The notes beneath the pieces were generated by a model. The model was not told the origin of the DNA and did no database searches. It worked only from the letters and a program-made list of their open reading frames with translations. Source: Diphasiastrum complanatum (Eukaryota; Streptophyta; Lycopodiopsida; Lycopodiales; Lycopodiaceae). From it: 64,000 nt of DNA. The stretch is from the NCBI GenBank assembly GCA_029204225.1, contig CM055106.1, positions 1 to 64,000 of the forward strand, read 5' to 3'. The stretch's first letter is position 1. Every line of letters starts with the position of its first letter. Shown here in pieces: positions 1 to 11,325 of the stretch. A program made the position numbers and the translations under genes.

Positions 1-639
1 TCTGATCTAGTTTTCTATGTTTACGCCTTGAGCCAATTCTCTTCCAATCCTGGCCTGGCACATTGGCAAATGGAAAAACGAATCCTACAGTATCTGAAGG
101 GTACCCAGAATATGGGAATAACCTACACAGCTGAAAATGAAGAAAAAGAATTTGAGATGCACTACTATAGTGATGCAAGTTGGACGAGCTGCAAAGATGA
201 CAACAAGTCCATAACTGGAGGATGTACAATAGCGTGCAGAGCTGCAATCTAGATATGCAAAAAGCAAATCTTGGTGGCTCAATCCTCTTGTGAAGCTAAA
301 TATGTCGTAGCTTCAAAGGTGGTGAATGAGATAGTGTGGTTGTAGATGATGCTGGAGGCAATCGGGATACCACAAGAAGGGCCAAGCACGATGATGATGG
401 ACTCTCAAAGTGCCATCTATCTGTCCCAGGATCCTGTCTTCCATTCAAAGACAAAACACATACCTCTGAAAAACCATCACATTCAAGATTTAATCTCGAA
501 AGGAGGGCTCCAGTTCCAGTACATAAAATAAAAAGACATGATTGCAGATTTGCTCACGAAGCCGCTCGACAAGCCACTCTTTGCTAAGCAAAGAAAGGCA
601 CTTAGATTAAACGTACAGAACTACAAGGTTCAAGAGAGA
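1..639 (+). pseudogene. Copia RT end and RNase H, 3' end of an element
   Basis: This is the C-terminal part of a Ty1/copia polyprotein and runs in from the left edge. The frame reads ALSQFSSNP, then the RNase H strand YYSDASWTSC with its catalytic-type Asp, GGCTI, the AQSSCEAKY helix, MDSQSAIYL, HSKTKHI and finally ADLLTKPLDKPLF, the usual copia RNase H ending. RNase H removes the RNA of the RNA:DNA hybrid during reverse transcription. In-frame stops near 250 and 343 and another before the ADLLTK block show it is dead. The LTR follows within a few bases of the end, as expected for a 3' terminus. Motif order is seen directly; the family assignment rests on the copia RNase H pattern. Confidence 0.9.
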
Positions 640-640
640 G

Positions 641-1381
641 TGTTAGAAATGGTGAACTCCTGCAACTTTGCCGCAACATGAACACAAAGTGAAGGTCGAA
701 CGAGAACAATTCGCGACAGTCAACGTGCCTTGACTCAAAGCACGAACGATTCACGAATCATTTGTGAATCGTAAACATACCTCTAGGATCGCAAACCGCA
801 AAGGGACGCAAAATGAAAGATTACGAAAGAAACAAAAAGAGCGAAAGCAAACGAAGGAAACAAAACAAATGAAGGCGAATCTTTCGCACTGCCAGCTGGC
901 AGCTCAATGGGCTTGGAGTCATAGACTTCACGCCCAAGTGAAATGAGTGGCAACGACGAAGAGTAACTGATTAGTTGATTAGCATTAACTAGTCTTGTGA
1001 TTTCTGCGTTTAGCCATCTTGTAAACTCCACACTATGGAGGTATAAACTATCCTCTCTGGATCATAAAGAAACATTTGAATAGACAGAGAAACTATAAGA
1101 GACAGAGAGAGAAACGTAGCGAGTAGAGCAGAAAAGAAAAATACTAAAAACAATAGAGTTGTGCATGAAAGTCTGCCAACAAGCAGAACATAGCGAAAGA
1201 GCAGAGTGTCATTCTGCCAACGAGCTAGACACTGACAATCTTGCTCTAAAATTAAACTGATAATACAGTCGCTCTATTTTCATGCATCTCCTTGTCTTGT
1301 ATTGTCTGTCTTGATTGCTAGAATAGAATGTGTCATGTGATGTGCAGTCGTGTGTCTAGGATCCTGTGAAGCTTTCACACA
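641..1381 (+). mobile_element. 3' LTR of the Copia fragment at 1-639
   Basis: The LTR starts TGTTAGAAAT directly after a purine run (CAAGAGAGAG, 631-640) that fits a polypurine tract. It ends near ...GCTTTCACACA, giving TG...CA ends and about 740 bp. A TATA-like TATAAACT lies near 1041. The right boundary is approximate because no second copy is in the window. Phrases built on TTCGCGA and GCGAAA recur in the LTR at 8911-9815, which suggests a related lineage. Confidence 0.6.
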
Positions 1382-2148
1382 AAAGAAAATTCAAAGACAC
1401 AAAATTATTCGCAACATGTGACAGGCTTCTGGAGTTGTACTTTCACCAAAACTTTGTGTTTTTTCAATATTTGAGCTTCAAAACAAGTTGTGAAGAGTGA
1501 AACTAGTGATGTGCTTATAAAAATCCATTGTTTCCATAATAGATTTGATGTTAAAAGGTGTTAGAAGCTTATTAAACCTCCAAATCATTGAGAGTGAGTT
1601 TGAGGCTTATGTTTCTTAGTTCAAAAGTGAAACTAAAAGCATTCTAAACACCATAGGAAGAAGGTCAAAGTGACAGTTCATCTAGAAATGGGTAAATTTT
1701 TGTGAAGAGTTTAACACTTTTTTACAAAATTTCCAGTTTTAAAAAAGAACCTTTGCCAAAGTCTGTGTTAGTCTGACTTACTATTTTGGTTCATCAGTGA
1801 GTTCGAGCAGAGGCCACATGACATATTGTCTAATTTTTGTCAAAAAAATATCTTTTTTACAAAAATAGCAGTATTACATTTGTAACCTTTGCCGAAACCT
1901 TCACTGAAACATTCTGTTGATAATAAGTTACCATTTTTGAATTCGATGAATGATAATTTGTCATAATCTAGAAAAATCTCTATTTTTACCCTCGCCAAAC
2001 TACAAAAACCATATTTTTGTGCATAAAGAACCTTCGCCAATTCTACCCTAGTCTAATCTGAGTCAAATTCACTATCTGAGAGTTCGACGAAGGTTAGTTT
2101 TGTTAAAATTGAAAAACAATCCATATTTATTTCTTGGCTTGCTACAAA
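1382..2148. other. Non-coding tract with Gypsy LTR-like remnants
   Basis: No gene is supported here. From about 1740 to 2110 the sequence carries phrases such as CTTCGCCAA, ACCCTCGCCAAACTAC and TCGACGAAGG. These also occur at 30940-31130 and, reversed, near 40110-40250 beside the Gypsy gag of that region. I infer a decayed Gypsy LTR or leader fragment; 1382-1740 is unassigned. Confidence 0.4.
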
Positions 2149-2895
2149 TGTTGTACCATGCAAGTATGTAGCTCATTAATGCAAAATGCCAATTTTGGCC
2201 TACATAGAACTCGAGCTACATGGTTATGTATTATCTAGTTTGATAAATGCAACTTGCATATAGTTTGTAGACATAGAATTACCATGATTATGCTTGTAGA
2301 AACTTGTGGCAACTCACATGCATTAATTGTACGTGATCCATAGTGACATGCAAGGCATGCACAAAGTTTAATGGACACATGCATGATGATTTGGACATTT
2401 CTAGTTAGAACTAGTACACTTGTAAAAAGTTGGTAGAATTTCATGCATGACAAGTGACAAATGTCACATAGACTCTAGATGTCACTTTAGATGTCATTTT
2501 GGAATGGATAGATATGGTTCTACCTCGAGCTACCTCAATCTCCATAAATATGTGTAGCTCTCCACACAATCAATGATGAAGAACCAAAGTTTTGTAGCTA
2601 TCTCATGCCATTTTGGATCTAAACAAATATTGCTTGTTGTCTCTCTAGCTCTCTCTCTCTAACTCGTGTTGAGGCTAATGCTCATACATTGAAATCTTGT
2701 ATATTTATTCATTCTTTGATTCATTGCTATTATATTCTGTTGATTAGCATGCTAGATTGTGGATTAGCCATTTCTTCTGAACTAGATTTTGTTGATCAAT
2801 CTAGAATCAGGTTATAGTGCCAATCACAAAGCTTAATTAAGATCAGTCACTCTTGTGGACATTCCCCACACGTGTGAATTCTGGAAATTTTGTCA
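2149..2895 (+). mobile_element. 5' LTR of a Copia element (family I/E/H)
   Basis: The 3' end is fixed by a primer-binding site that starts immediately after ...GGAAATTTTGTCA. The 5' end is placed at TGTTGTACC. The U5-side block (CTCTCTCTAACTCGTGTTGAGG through CACACGTGTGAATTCTGG, about 2650-2890) is repeated almost exactly in the LTR at 47546-48385, and a more diverged copy lies in reverse at 59690-60536. It is therefore one LTR family present three or four times. Length is about 747 bp. Confidence 0.75.
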
Positions 2896-2908
2896 TGGTA
2901 TAAGAGCC
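2896..2908 (+). other. Primer-binding site (initiator tRNA-Met type)
   Basis: TGGTATAAGAGCC immediately follows the LTR end. It differs by one base from TGGTATCAGAGCC, the usual plant copia primer site complementary to the 3' end of initiator tRNA-Met. Confidence 0.8.
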
Positions 2909-4038
2909 ACATTAAGCTTTGCATGCTAACAACTCTGATTGTACAAGAAACTGAGAGCTAAATCGAGCAAAAAAGTAGTTTTGCACTTTTTCTAACCCTT
3001 CTCTGAAGTGTATTTGGATCAAATCGGACTTGAACTGAATTTCTAGGCCTAAATTGAGGAAGTACGGAATTCTGGAATTCCACACGTGTGAAAATAAGAG
3101 TTTTTCAGTCCCTTTGTTCTCCTTACTCATAGATCCAAAGATAGAAGTGTTATAGCTTGATAGAAAGCATTTGATCTATACTTTTCATAAAAATTGAAAT
3201 CAAATCAATCTGATGTGTCTAGCAAGATTTATAAGATCTTAAAGAGGATAGGGATAGGTCCAAAATCCGAGTGACAGCATTTTGATTTGATTCAATTATA
3301 CTTTGTTCTGAATCCATTGTTTTGAGCATCCAACACAAGAAACTGTAGATCAAGACTGTGTTTGAAGTATTTGAACACCCTTTGATCCTTCTAAGTGTCA
3401 ATAGTGTTTTCTTTTGAAGCATTTCACACGTGCCAAAAGTAGGATTCAAACCAACCAAAGTGTCTCAAACCACTTTTTGTGTCTGATCTAGATAACTTGT
3501 CTTGTTGAATATTTTAGATTCATCTCATATATAGTTGCAAGTGTTTCACATAGAAAGGTAGTTCAACCTTGAAAATACCTATAGTGAAAGAGAGCAGCAA
3601 CTCTAAGTCTGATAGGAACAAGCTCAAACTCCAAAATCCGAGTGACAACATTTTGATTTGATTCAATTATACTTTGTTCTGAATCCATTGTTTTGAGCAT
3701 CCAACACAAGAAACTGTAGATCAAGACTGTGTTTGAAGATTTGAACACCCTTTGAGCCTTTTGAGTGTCAATAGTGTTTTCTTTTGAAGCATTTCACATG
3801 TGCCAAAAGTAGGATTCAAACCAGCCAAAGTGTCTCAAAACCACTTTTTGTGTCTTATCTAGATAACTTGTCTTGTTGAATATTTTAGATTCATCTCATA
3901 TATAGTTGCAAACGTTTCACATAGGAAGGTAGTTCAACCTTGAAAATACCTATAGTGAAAGAGAGCAGCAACTCTAAGTCTGATAGGAACAAGCTCAAAC
4001 ATATTTCAATCCAATAACTAAGAAGTCTTCATTATAAT
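2909..4038 (+). other. Copia leader, no gene
   Basis: This is the untranslated leader between the primer site and the first recognisable coding sequence. It contains a tandem duplication listed separately. No open frame of interest is seen on either strand; the short open frames read from the two repeat units are copies of each other. Confidence 0.6.
3261..4001 (+). repeat. Two-copy tandem duplication of about 370 bp in the leader
   Basis: CAAAATCCGAGTGACA occurs at 3261 and 3632, an offset of 371. The copies run to matching ends ...GATAGGAACAAGCTCAAAC at about 3629 and 4000. They differ by only a few substitutions and one- to three-base indels, so the duplication looks more recent than the decay of the coding region. 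Confidence 0.85.
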
Positions 4039-4262
4039 GGCATCTCAAGTGATGGAGAAGGATCACTTACGGTGTCCAGTTTTTCTTCATCACCTTTCAA
4101 GAAAGATGGAGCTTGGTACATAGACAGTGGAGCCTCTTCACATATGTGTTGTTCAAAGGAGTCATTTGACTCAATCTTACCTTTCAAAGGACTCAAGAAA
4201 TCTATTTACACAACTAATGATCATGAGTGTCCAATAGAAGGAATTGGCAAGAAACATTCACA
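4039..4262 (+). pseudogene. Copia gag start fused to protease fragment
   Basis: ATG at 4039 opens MASQVMEKDHLR. After a frameshift and the loss of nearly all gag, the sequence reads the aspartic protease DGAWYIDSGASSHMC, with the catalytic DSGA, followed by FKGLKKSIYTTNDH and CPIEGIG. The minus-strand Copia E protease at 58115-58400 has the same architecture (WYIDSGASSHMSC...CSIEGVG), which ties this remnant to that family and agrees with the shared LTR. The protease would process the Gag-Pol polyprotein. It stops abruptly at about 4262, where Gypsy sequence begins. Confidence 0.8.
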
Positions 4263-6660
4263 ATACTATTTTTAAGTTCTGATTTTCCAAATCAAGCCTC
4301 GAGAAAAATTTTGATCAATTTTGTTACCATTTGACTCTGTTCTTGACAATTTATCATTCTTAGAAGTGTCGATCGCTTGATCGTAGATCATTTTCCAAAA
4401 ATCAAATCTGATTATTGTCAAGTAAAATTTTTTTGCAAATCTGAACTGAGATATATTTTGATTGAAAATCTAGATCCAATCTCATTGTCTGATTGATTTA
4501 ATTTGCAAAAATGGCTTCTAGATTTGATCCCCAGGAAGTCAATCCAATTATTGTTACAAGATCATCCCGATTGGATCTACCCGAGTACAATGGATTATCT
4601 AATTGAGTTACATTTCTCCAAATCTATGTAGAATCTTGTGAAGTCTACGACAAAGTTTTTTTTTCAAGATAAACTTAAGCTATTTCCATTGGCCTTAACG
4701 GGTGCAGCATTATAATCAAAATGAAACTGAGCGTACAGATTGGGAAACTATCAAACGAGCCCTTATCACACGGTTCAAACCTCGGAAGTTTATGGAAGAC
4801 CCTTTCCTACTTCTAAGTAAAATAAAAATGGAAAAGCGAGAAATGGTACAAGATTACATTGAATGGGTTAAACGCCTCAAATCTGAGTGCGTACCCGAGC
4901 TGATCAATGAAGATGTCATGATTATGTGATTTTGGCAGGTCTACCTAAAAGGATCAGACGTGAGCTGAAATGCCATAATGAGTACGCAACTTTACAAAAT
5001 GCTATGGACGATGCGATATGAGAGGAGGACAAAGATTCAGATGATGAACCAAATATTGGTTTGTTGTCTCATACAACAGGGCAGACCACTACGACATCCA
5101 CCACTATCGCATCAACGAATATCAATGCTACTATAGAGATGATGCTCAACAAGTTTGAAAAACTTGGAAAGAACCAACAATTATAGATGGAAAAGTTGCA
5201 GTCGCAATTTGATGAAAAAATAAAAGCCTTGGAAGATTTCCATGGAAAAGCGAACAAGGTACCTGAGAAGTTTGCTAAGACTTTTCCTAGTAGGAGAAAT
5301 GCTTGGTGTTCCATTCGTATGGGCAATCACACAGTCAACGAATGTCCACAATTGAAAAAATGAATGGCAGTATTTGCCATCTCTGCAATTCACCTGATTA
5401 TGAGACTGCTTATTTCCACTTTAATCCTCGTATTATCCAGCAATGATATGCCTATATGGGATATTGGGAACCCCTTTACGGAAAGGATCTTTCAGCCAAA
5501 CCTCGTCAACCTGCTCTTGGGTATCCGGAGCGACTAGCTTTACCAGCCCCACCAACACAATCTGTCCTCCTACCTATCTGATGGAACCAAAACCTTACAG
5601 AGGTAACGAGCAATGGAATTACAGTAATTATTGTGAGAGTGGTCCTTCAGATCAGTATGCTATCTATGTTGCCGCAAAACAACAAGCATCTAGAAATTGG
5701 ACCAGCGCGTTGCTTGGATACTTATCAGTCTGAATTGAGTGAGATTTCATTACTGGATCAAACTTTGGATAGACCGATCACTTTTCCATTGAATGTGTTG
5801 ACGATAGCTTGGATATCAATGGAACCCATACCAGATTCGATTGAAGATGAACTCATTCATGTGAGTCATGCCTTGACTTATGATAACAATGCAGAACTTA
5901 CTGATGAGCAGATTTTAAATCACATTGTTCCTACCGTATTTGGAGTACATGATATTGCCGATGAACCAACAATAAAACCACCAAAAGCAATTAAATTAAA
6001 GGAAGACAAGATTACAGGACCAATGACGAAGAAACAAACTAAGCAATATTATAATATGGTCTTGAAGTAGAGAAATCCACCTCAAAAGGTTGATTCTAAG
6101 AATGTGCCACCTTTATTGGATAAAGACAAAGGGAAAGTCAAGGATGATTCTTCAAGTCAGAGTTCTCGCAAGAAATCACTGTCCAGGAAGTCATCACCTT
6201 CAAAGAATAATCCATCTTCTCGGAAGTCATCGCCTCCACGATCGATTCCTGCCAAAAAAGCTAAACGAAGATCCAAGGCCAATCCTTTTGAAAAAGAGAA
6301 ATTAAATGAAGTACAACATGATATGCCAGAGCATTTCAAATGTTATACTTTTTGGATGATGTGGTTATTATGTTTCCAAAAGCACATCGTGAACCTGAAG
6401 AACAAGTGCCAGAATCAAAAGATGTTTATGATGGCCCAGCTAGGACGCAGCCTATGAATCTTGCTGAACCAGGAGAACCAGAAAAGATTGTACAAGTTGG
6501 AGCACAACTTACTCCTGAATAGTTTCAAGCGCTATGGAAATTGCTTATTAAGTATCAAGATTTCTTTGCTTGGACTTATAAAGCTCTCTAAGGGATTCTG
6601 ACATCAGTTATTGAGCATACCATACCCTTAATGCCTGATGCAGTTCCAAAGGTCACAAAA
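4263..6660 (+). pseudogene. Gypsy element A: gag to start of pol
   Basis: This is a broken Ty3/gypsy Gag-Pol. Gag starts around ATG 4511 (MASRFDPQEVNPIIV, then LDLPEYNGL). It continues with the retrotransposon-gag core (TDWETIKRALITRFKPRKF, then EDPFLLLSKIKM, about 4735-4850), a linker (LNKFEKLGKNQQ) and the region before the zinc knuckle. At about 5735 it jumps directly to VLTIAWISMEPIPDS, so the knuckle and protease are deleted; the reverse-strand relative at 36311-40240 keeps both. The pol N-terminus (YQDFFAWTYKAL...VIEHTIPLMPDAVPKV, 6555-6655) is present, but RT is absent. A Ser/Lys-rich stretch (6140-6280) lies between. Many stops and frameshifts make it inactive. Confidence 0.85.
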
Positions 6661-6844
6661 TTTCTCCTCCCACTCTTTTTTAAGTTTGAATAGTTAGGGA
6701 AGTAGAAACGAGCCAATAGGATTTTGAGGCCAAGGCTCTTCTCTCCACTATAAATAGGGGCAGACTCGAATTGCTCCTCATGTTCAAATCTTCATTTCAA
6801 TACAAGTAGATTAGTTCTCTTATGAAATGGACTTGTGAATATGG
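6661..6844 (+). mobile_element. LTR fragment with TATA box
   Basis: This short tract between Gypsy A and the next Copia contains CTATAAATAGGGG at about 6749 followed by leader-like sequence. It resembles the core promoter and R region of a plant LTR. Neither LTR end can be identified, so the family is unknown. Confidence 0.4.
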
Positions 6845-7925
6845 TACAAAAAGAAGGATCAAGCTCTGAAATTATTAGGATTCAAACCACTGATGGCTGA
6901 TTCCAAAGTGTATGTCAAAGTTACAGATGGGCAAATCATTATTGTGTTACAAAGGATGACACTTTGATACTTTGCAAGAGTGAGAAGCTAATTGTTGAAG
7001 TGAAAGAAGACATTTCGAAACATTTCAAGATTGTGGATCTGGGAGAAGCCAGGTGTTACCTTGGCTTGCAAATTGAAAGGGACTATGAGGGAAGTAAGTT
7101 GTACCTTCACCAGTCCAGATAGACCTAGAAAATCCTAGAGGATTTTGGGATGTTGAATTGCAAAGGAGCGAATACTCCAATGCTCGCAGGAACGGTGCTG
7201 ACAAACGATGATTGTCTGAAGACTGAAGAAGAGAGAGAACAAATGCAGCTCACACCTTATAGAAAGTTGATAGGTTCACTGATGTACCTTGTAGACAACA
7301 CATGCCCTGACATTGCTTATGCAATATTCAGGATGAGCCAATTCTGCACGAGGATCGACACATTGGAAGATTGCAAAACAAATTTTGCAATATCTTTAAT
7401 TAACAAGAGATTATGGCTTGTGTTATTGTCATGATGCAGAGTTCAAGATGCTTTCCTACAGTGATGCTAACTGGGCATTCCTCAAGGATAATTGTAAAAG
7501 CATCTCAGGAGGATGCACCATCGTGTCCAGAGTAGTAGTTCTCTGGGTCAACAAGAAGCAGACCATTGTGGCTCAATCATCCTGCAAAGCAGAATATATT
7601 GCATCAGCAAATATGGCCAATGAGATAATTTGGCTCAGGCAGTTCCTAGACGAATTGGGCAAAACAAGGAATGAGCCTCTGGTCTTGCAGATGGATAACA
7701 CATCTGCAATACATCTGACGAAAGATCCTATGTTTCACTCAAGGACAAAACACATCACGATCAACTACCACTTGATCAGGGATCTGATTGAGAAGAACAT
7801 GCTGTAGACCACCTTCGTCGGAACGAAAGACATGGTTGCTGACATTTTCACAAAAGCCCTAGACAAAGGACTTTTTGAGAGACAGAGGAGCAATCTTGGA
7901 GTCATCAAGCTATCATGATTTGATG
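6845..7925 (+). pseudogene. Copia RT/RNase H, tandem copy 1
   Basis: The frame enters RT at YKKKDQALKLLGFKPL and SKVYVKVTDGQIIIV. An 8-12 base loss then removes the YVDD catalytic box and shifts the frame. RT resumes (LGLQIERDYEG, FGMLNCKGANTPM) and leads into RNase H: MLSYSDANWAFLKDN, SGGCTIVS, AQSSCKAEYIA, MDNTSAIHLTKDP, HSRTKHI, ending ADIFTKALDKGLFERQR at about 7890. Several stops (for example at 7122, 7432 and 7806) mark it as dead. The end of its RNase H joins mid-RT of copy 2 at a short microhomology (GATGGACAGATC), so copies 1 and 2 are a tandem duplication of about 1 kb. Confidence 0.9.
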
Positions 7926-8880
7926 GACAGATCATTATTGTGGCTGTATATGTGGATGACACTTTGATACTCTACAAGAGTGAGAAGCTAATTGCTGAAG
8001 TGAAGGAAGACATCTCGAAACAATTTGAGACTGTGGATCTGGAAGAAGCCGGGTGCTACCTTGGCTTGCAAATTGAAAGGGACTATGAGGGAGGTGAGCT
8101 GTACCTCCACCAGTCCAGATACACCCAGAAAATCCTAGAGGATTTTGGGATGCTGAATTGCAAAGGAGCGAATACTCCAATGCTCGTAGGAACGGTGCTG
8201 ACAAATGATGATTGTCCGAGAACTGAAGAAGAGAGAGAACAAATGCAGCTCACACCTTACAGAAAGCCGATAGGTTCGCTGATGTACCTTGCAGACAACA
8301 CACATTTTGACATTGCTTATGCACTGTTCAAGATGAGCCAATTTTATACGAATCTAGGCTCAACACATTGGAAGATTGCAAAAGAAATTTTGCAATATCT
8401 TCAATGAACAAGAGATTATGGCTTGTGTTATTGTCATGATGCAGGGTTCAAGATGCTTTCCTATAGTGATGCTAGCTGGGCATCCCTCAAGGACGATTGT
8501 AAAAGCGTCTCAGGAGGATGCACCATCTCGCAGGAGCAGCAGTTCTCTGGGTCAGCAAGAAGCAGTCCATTGTGGCTCAGTCATCCTGCAAAGCAGAGTA
8601 CGTTACATCAGCAAAGATGGCCAATGAAATAATCTGGCTCAGGCAGTTCTTGGACGAATTGGACGAAACAAGAAATGAGTCTCTGGTTTTGCAGATGGAT
8701 AATACATCTGCAATACATCTGACGAAAGATCTTGTATTTTACTCAAGGACGAAACACATTGCAATCAAGTACCACTTGATCAGGGATCTAATGGAAAAGA
8801 AGATGTTGCAGACCACCTTTATTGAAACGAAAGACATGGTTGTTGACAAAAGGAATTTTTGAGAGACATAGGAGCATGAG
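7926..8880 (+). pseudogene. Copia RT/RNase H, tandem copy 2
   Basis: This is the second copy of the segment above. It begins inside RT (IIVAVYVDDTLILY) and keeps the YVDD box lost in copy 1. It continues through LGLQIERDYEGGELYLHQ, LTPYRKPIGSLMYLADNT, the RNase H motifs (MLSYSDASWASLKDD, AQSSCKAEYV, MDNTSAIHLTKDL, YSRTKHIAIKYH) and TTFIETKDMVVDK. A deletion then removes most of the ADIFTKALD terminus. The open stretch 7940-8407 (155 codons) is the longest intact piece. It leads straight into the LTR at 8911, so it is the real 3' end of this element. Confidence 0.9.
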
Positions 8881-8910
8881 TCGTCAAGCTATCATGCTTT
8901 GAGAGGGACT

Positions 8911-9815
8911 TGAAGAAAGAAAATGTTTCTAATACCAAAGCTTTGCTGCTTTCAGCCCTCGCTCTGACGAAAATGTTCGCGAATGTGAAAGTCAAAAGGC
9001 ACAAAGCAAAAATGTTCGCGAACACCCTAGCGAAAAGACATGAAAGAGAAAAATTTGCGAAAGAGAATTTTTCACGGTACAGGGGGAGAAAGTCAGACGA
9101 TGTGAATGTCAAAAGGCACGAAGCGACACGAAAATCGTCGCGACACTGTTTTTCTGCCATCACACTCCAAAAAGGACCAGCAAGATCATGCAAGTACCAA
9201 GAAGTATAGATATCTGATCTGATATCATGACATCAGCAGATACACTATAGGTCGTGGCTAATCTACCACTCTTGTAGTTCATGATAAGTTGTAGATGTTT
9301 GATCACTCTAATCTAGAAGTTACATGATGCGACTATATACCTTCTAGTTGATGCATGATATAATACTATGAAGTCTAATGCTAGTAAGCAAGAAGACAAA
9401 AATATAGAATATGATTCCGGCTACGTGCGAGACAATTTTGCATAGGATCTGTAAATGCATGAAGTCCGCTAGTAAGCAAGACATTACTTGTGGGAGAACT
9501 GTATTTCTCTCATGCCAATGCACTGCGTGGATCTGCATGTAGTGCTTGAAAAATTAGAAAAATCAGTAGATGATTTTATAGCCATTGTGCACATATCACT
9601 CTTATCTTGTCTGATCTTGAATGTAAATTAGTATGCTGCTATTCGTGTGTCTGATTCACTTGTTCATTTAATTCTGCACCTTGGTTTGAATCTTGTTGAA
9701 TGCTACATTAATCTGTTAACGTAGATCAACAGTGCCTGTCTACATTCTGGAGGACTATAGGAATGATATAGTTGGCAGTGGCCAGCAATCATATCTGAAA
9801 TCCATCCGATGGTCA
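8911..9815 (+). mobile_element. 3' LTR of the Copia at 7926-8880
   Basis: It starts TGAAGAAAGAAAATG just after a purine-rich stretch (GAGAGGGAC) and ends near CCATCCGATGGTCA. Both ends were set by comparison with the inverted copy at 19842-20740, which has TGAAGAAACAAAACG...ATTGTCATCA ends followed by a primer site. The two are co-linear over about 900 bp, including the CTTCTAGTTGATGCATGAT and GGTTTGAATCTTGTTGAATGC segments, and differ by substitutions and small indels. Confidence 0.85.
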
Positions 9816-10170
9816 CCCTGTTGAGGAGGCCACATGGGAGCCTATTAATGTCTTTTATCATACACCATCACTTGCAGATCTGGATCGTGCTCTTATTGAT
9901 TCCTCTACATCAGATGTTGCTCTAGTTGATTCCTCTACATCAGATGTTGCTGCACTTGTTGATTTCTCTACATCAGATGTTGCTCTAGTTGTTGATGCAC
10001 CAGGGCTTGCTGCTGTTTCATCCAATTTATTTTCGACAGTTGGGTCTTTTTTTTGTGTCGGGAGAGTTATGGACTGGGCTCATTATGTTTTCCACGTCCA
10101 TTTACATTTACTTTACTTTATGCATAAGCAGGCCTTGGGCCCTTTTTTATTCATTATTGACACTTAGACT
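9802..10170 (+). pseudogene. Chromodomain-like tail of a Gypsy integrase
   Basis: An open frame reads SDGHPVEEATWEP, the end of a Ty3/gypsy (chromovirus) integrase chromodomain. It continues into a serine/aspartate-rich tail with three near-identical repeats of DSSTSDVAL (30-33 bp units at 9898, 9928 and 9961) and stops near 10168. Chromodomains of this class target integration to chromatin. The upstream boundary coincides with the preceding LTR end, so the LTR probably replaced or interrupted the rest of the integrase. The tail after the repeats is not recognised. Confidence 0.55.
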
Positions 10171-10192
10171 ATATGGTTGGCCGTGGGCCTTA

Positions 10193-10450
10193 TTATTCAT
10201 TATTTGGACATTTGGACATATTACTGGAGAGTGGAGGCCTTCTCGGAGGGCGCACTATTATCCCTCCCAGTTGGGACTTAACCATTGGAAGCTTCGGGAC
10301 TTTTACGTTCCAAGTCTCCAATTCTGCTCTTGAAGCTGGATAAACTTTATATCTATGATTGTTCGTTCCAGTTTCCAAGCTGAGTTTCTGCACAAGACGA
10401 GAATTAATAAAATTATGAGTTGAACCACTTTCCAATAGAATACTCACTTC
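10193..10450 (-). pseudogene. Gypsy J protease fragment
   Basis: Read on the minus strand this is a retroviral-type aspartic protease. SILLESGSTHNFINSRLVQKL matches the usual gypsy LxDSGSTHNFI signature but carries Glu where the catalytic Asp is expected. Then come the variable loop and AELETWNVKVPKL, before similarity is lost near 10230. It lies just downstream (minus sense) of the CCHC knuckle of the same element. The Asp-to-Glu change alone would probably abolish activity; read it as decay unless other copies share it. Confidence 0.75.
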
Positions 10451-11325
10451 TTGATCTTTAATTGTGTCAATTAAACGGAAAGTTCATTAGGCAAGAAATA
10501 AGTAGTATTGAAAGAACATTCACACTCACAATCTGTCAGGTTAATTTCCAAAGTCTTTGGGATCTCAATCATATGAACAGACATTTTCTTCCTTTCTGGA
10601 CAAAACTTCATCATATGTCTAGGCTTCTTACAGACGAAACATAAGTTCTCTTTTTTAGCCTTTTCTAGGGACATAGATTTTTTAAATCTCTTTTTCTTCA
10701 GCGTCCTGGGTCCTTACACTGCTTGATCTAATTCGTCAAAATATTTTGCTTGGGCTAGACCGCGCTTCATTCTCTTCTTGGTTTTCAAAGTGGCTGAAAT
10801 TTGCGCAAACTGCTTCCTGGATGCCACCACTGTGGAATCATATGCTTTCGAAATCCAAAACGCATCCTCGAGGCTTTGAAGCACATTTTGCCTGCATTTA
10901 TTTTGATAGTCGGCTGGCAAACCTAGGACAAACTGCAAAGTGCCATCTTTGCATCGAATGATGGAACCTATTCCATAGGTCCATGAATTCTTGGATATAA
11001 GAGTCCAAACTCTTTGTAAGACTTTCGCAAAAGCATCCTAGGTAGTTGGCTTCACTGATAAATCTCGCCACCACGATGATGCTTTGTCGCATAAGAACAA
11101 CATGACACTTTCAATTTTTTTCTCATCAAGAACTCCGTGCAGGTTGAAGTAACTACTCCACTTAGCAAGCCAGTCTTTGACAACTTCAGGTTTTTTTTCC
11201 TTCTCCCCAAAATAAATCTCCGGTTGAAAACTGAGATTGGGTGAAGACATCAATTTGACTTGGCTCAACAGAACCGATGGTGCACCTAGATCCGCAGCTT
11301 GATTTGAAGTTTCTTCGGCCATCTC
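10451..11325 (-). pseudogene. Gypsy J gag (N-terminus to zinc knuckle)
   Basis: The minus-strand reading begins with MAEETSNQAADLG at 11322. It proceeds through the gag core (FGEKEKKPEVVKDWLAKW, SVMLFLCDKASSWWRDL), FVLGLPADYQNKCRQNVL and SLEDAFWISKAYDS, and ends in a CCHC knuckle (LCFVCKKPRHMMKFCPE, about 10590-10650). This is the order of a plant chromovirus-like gag, which builds the particle and binds RNA through the knuckle. Frameshifts near 11040 and 10900 break it. Protease follows downstream. RT and integrase are missing. Confidence 0.85.
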
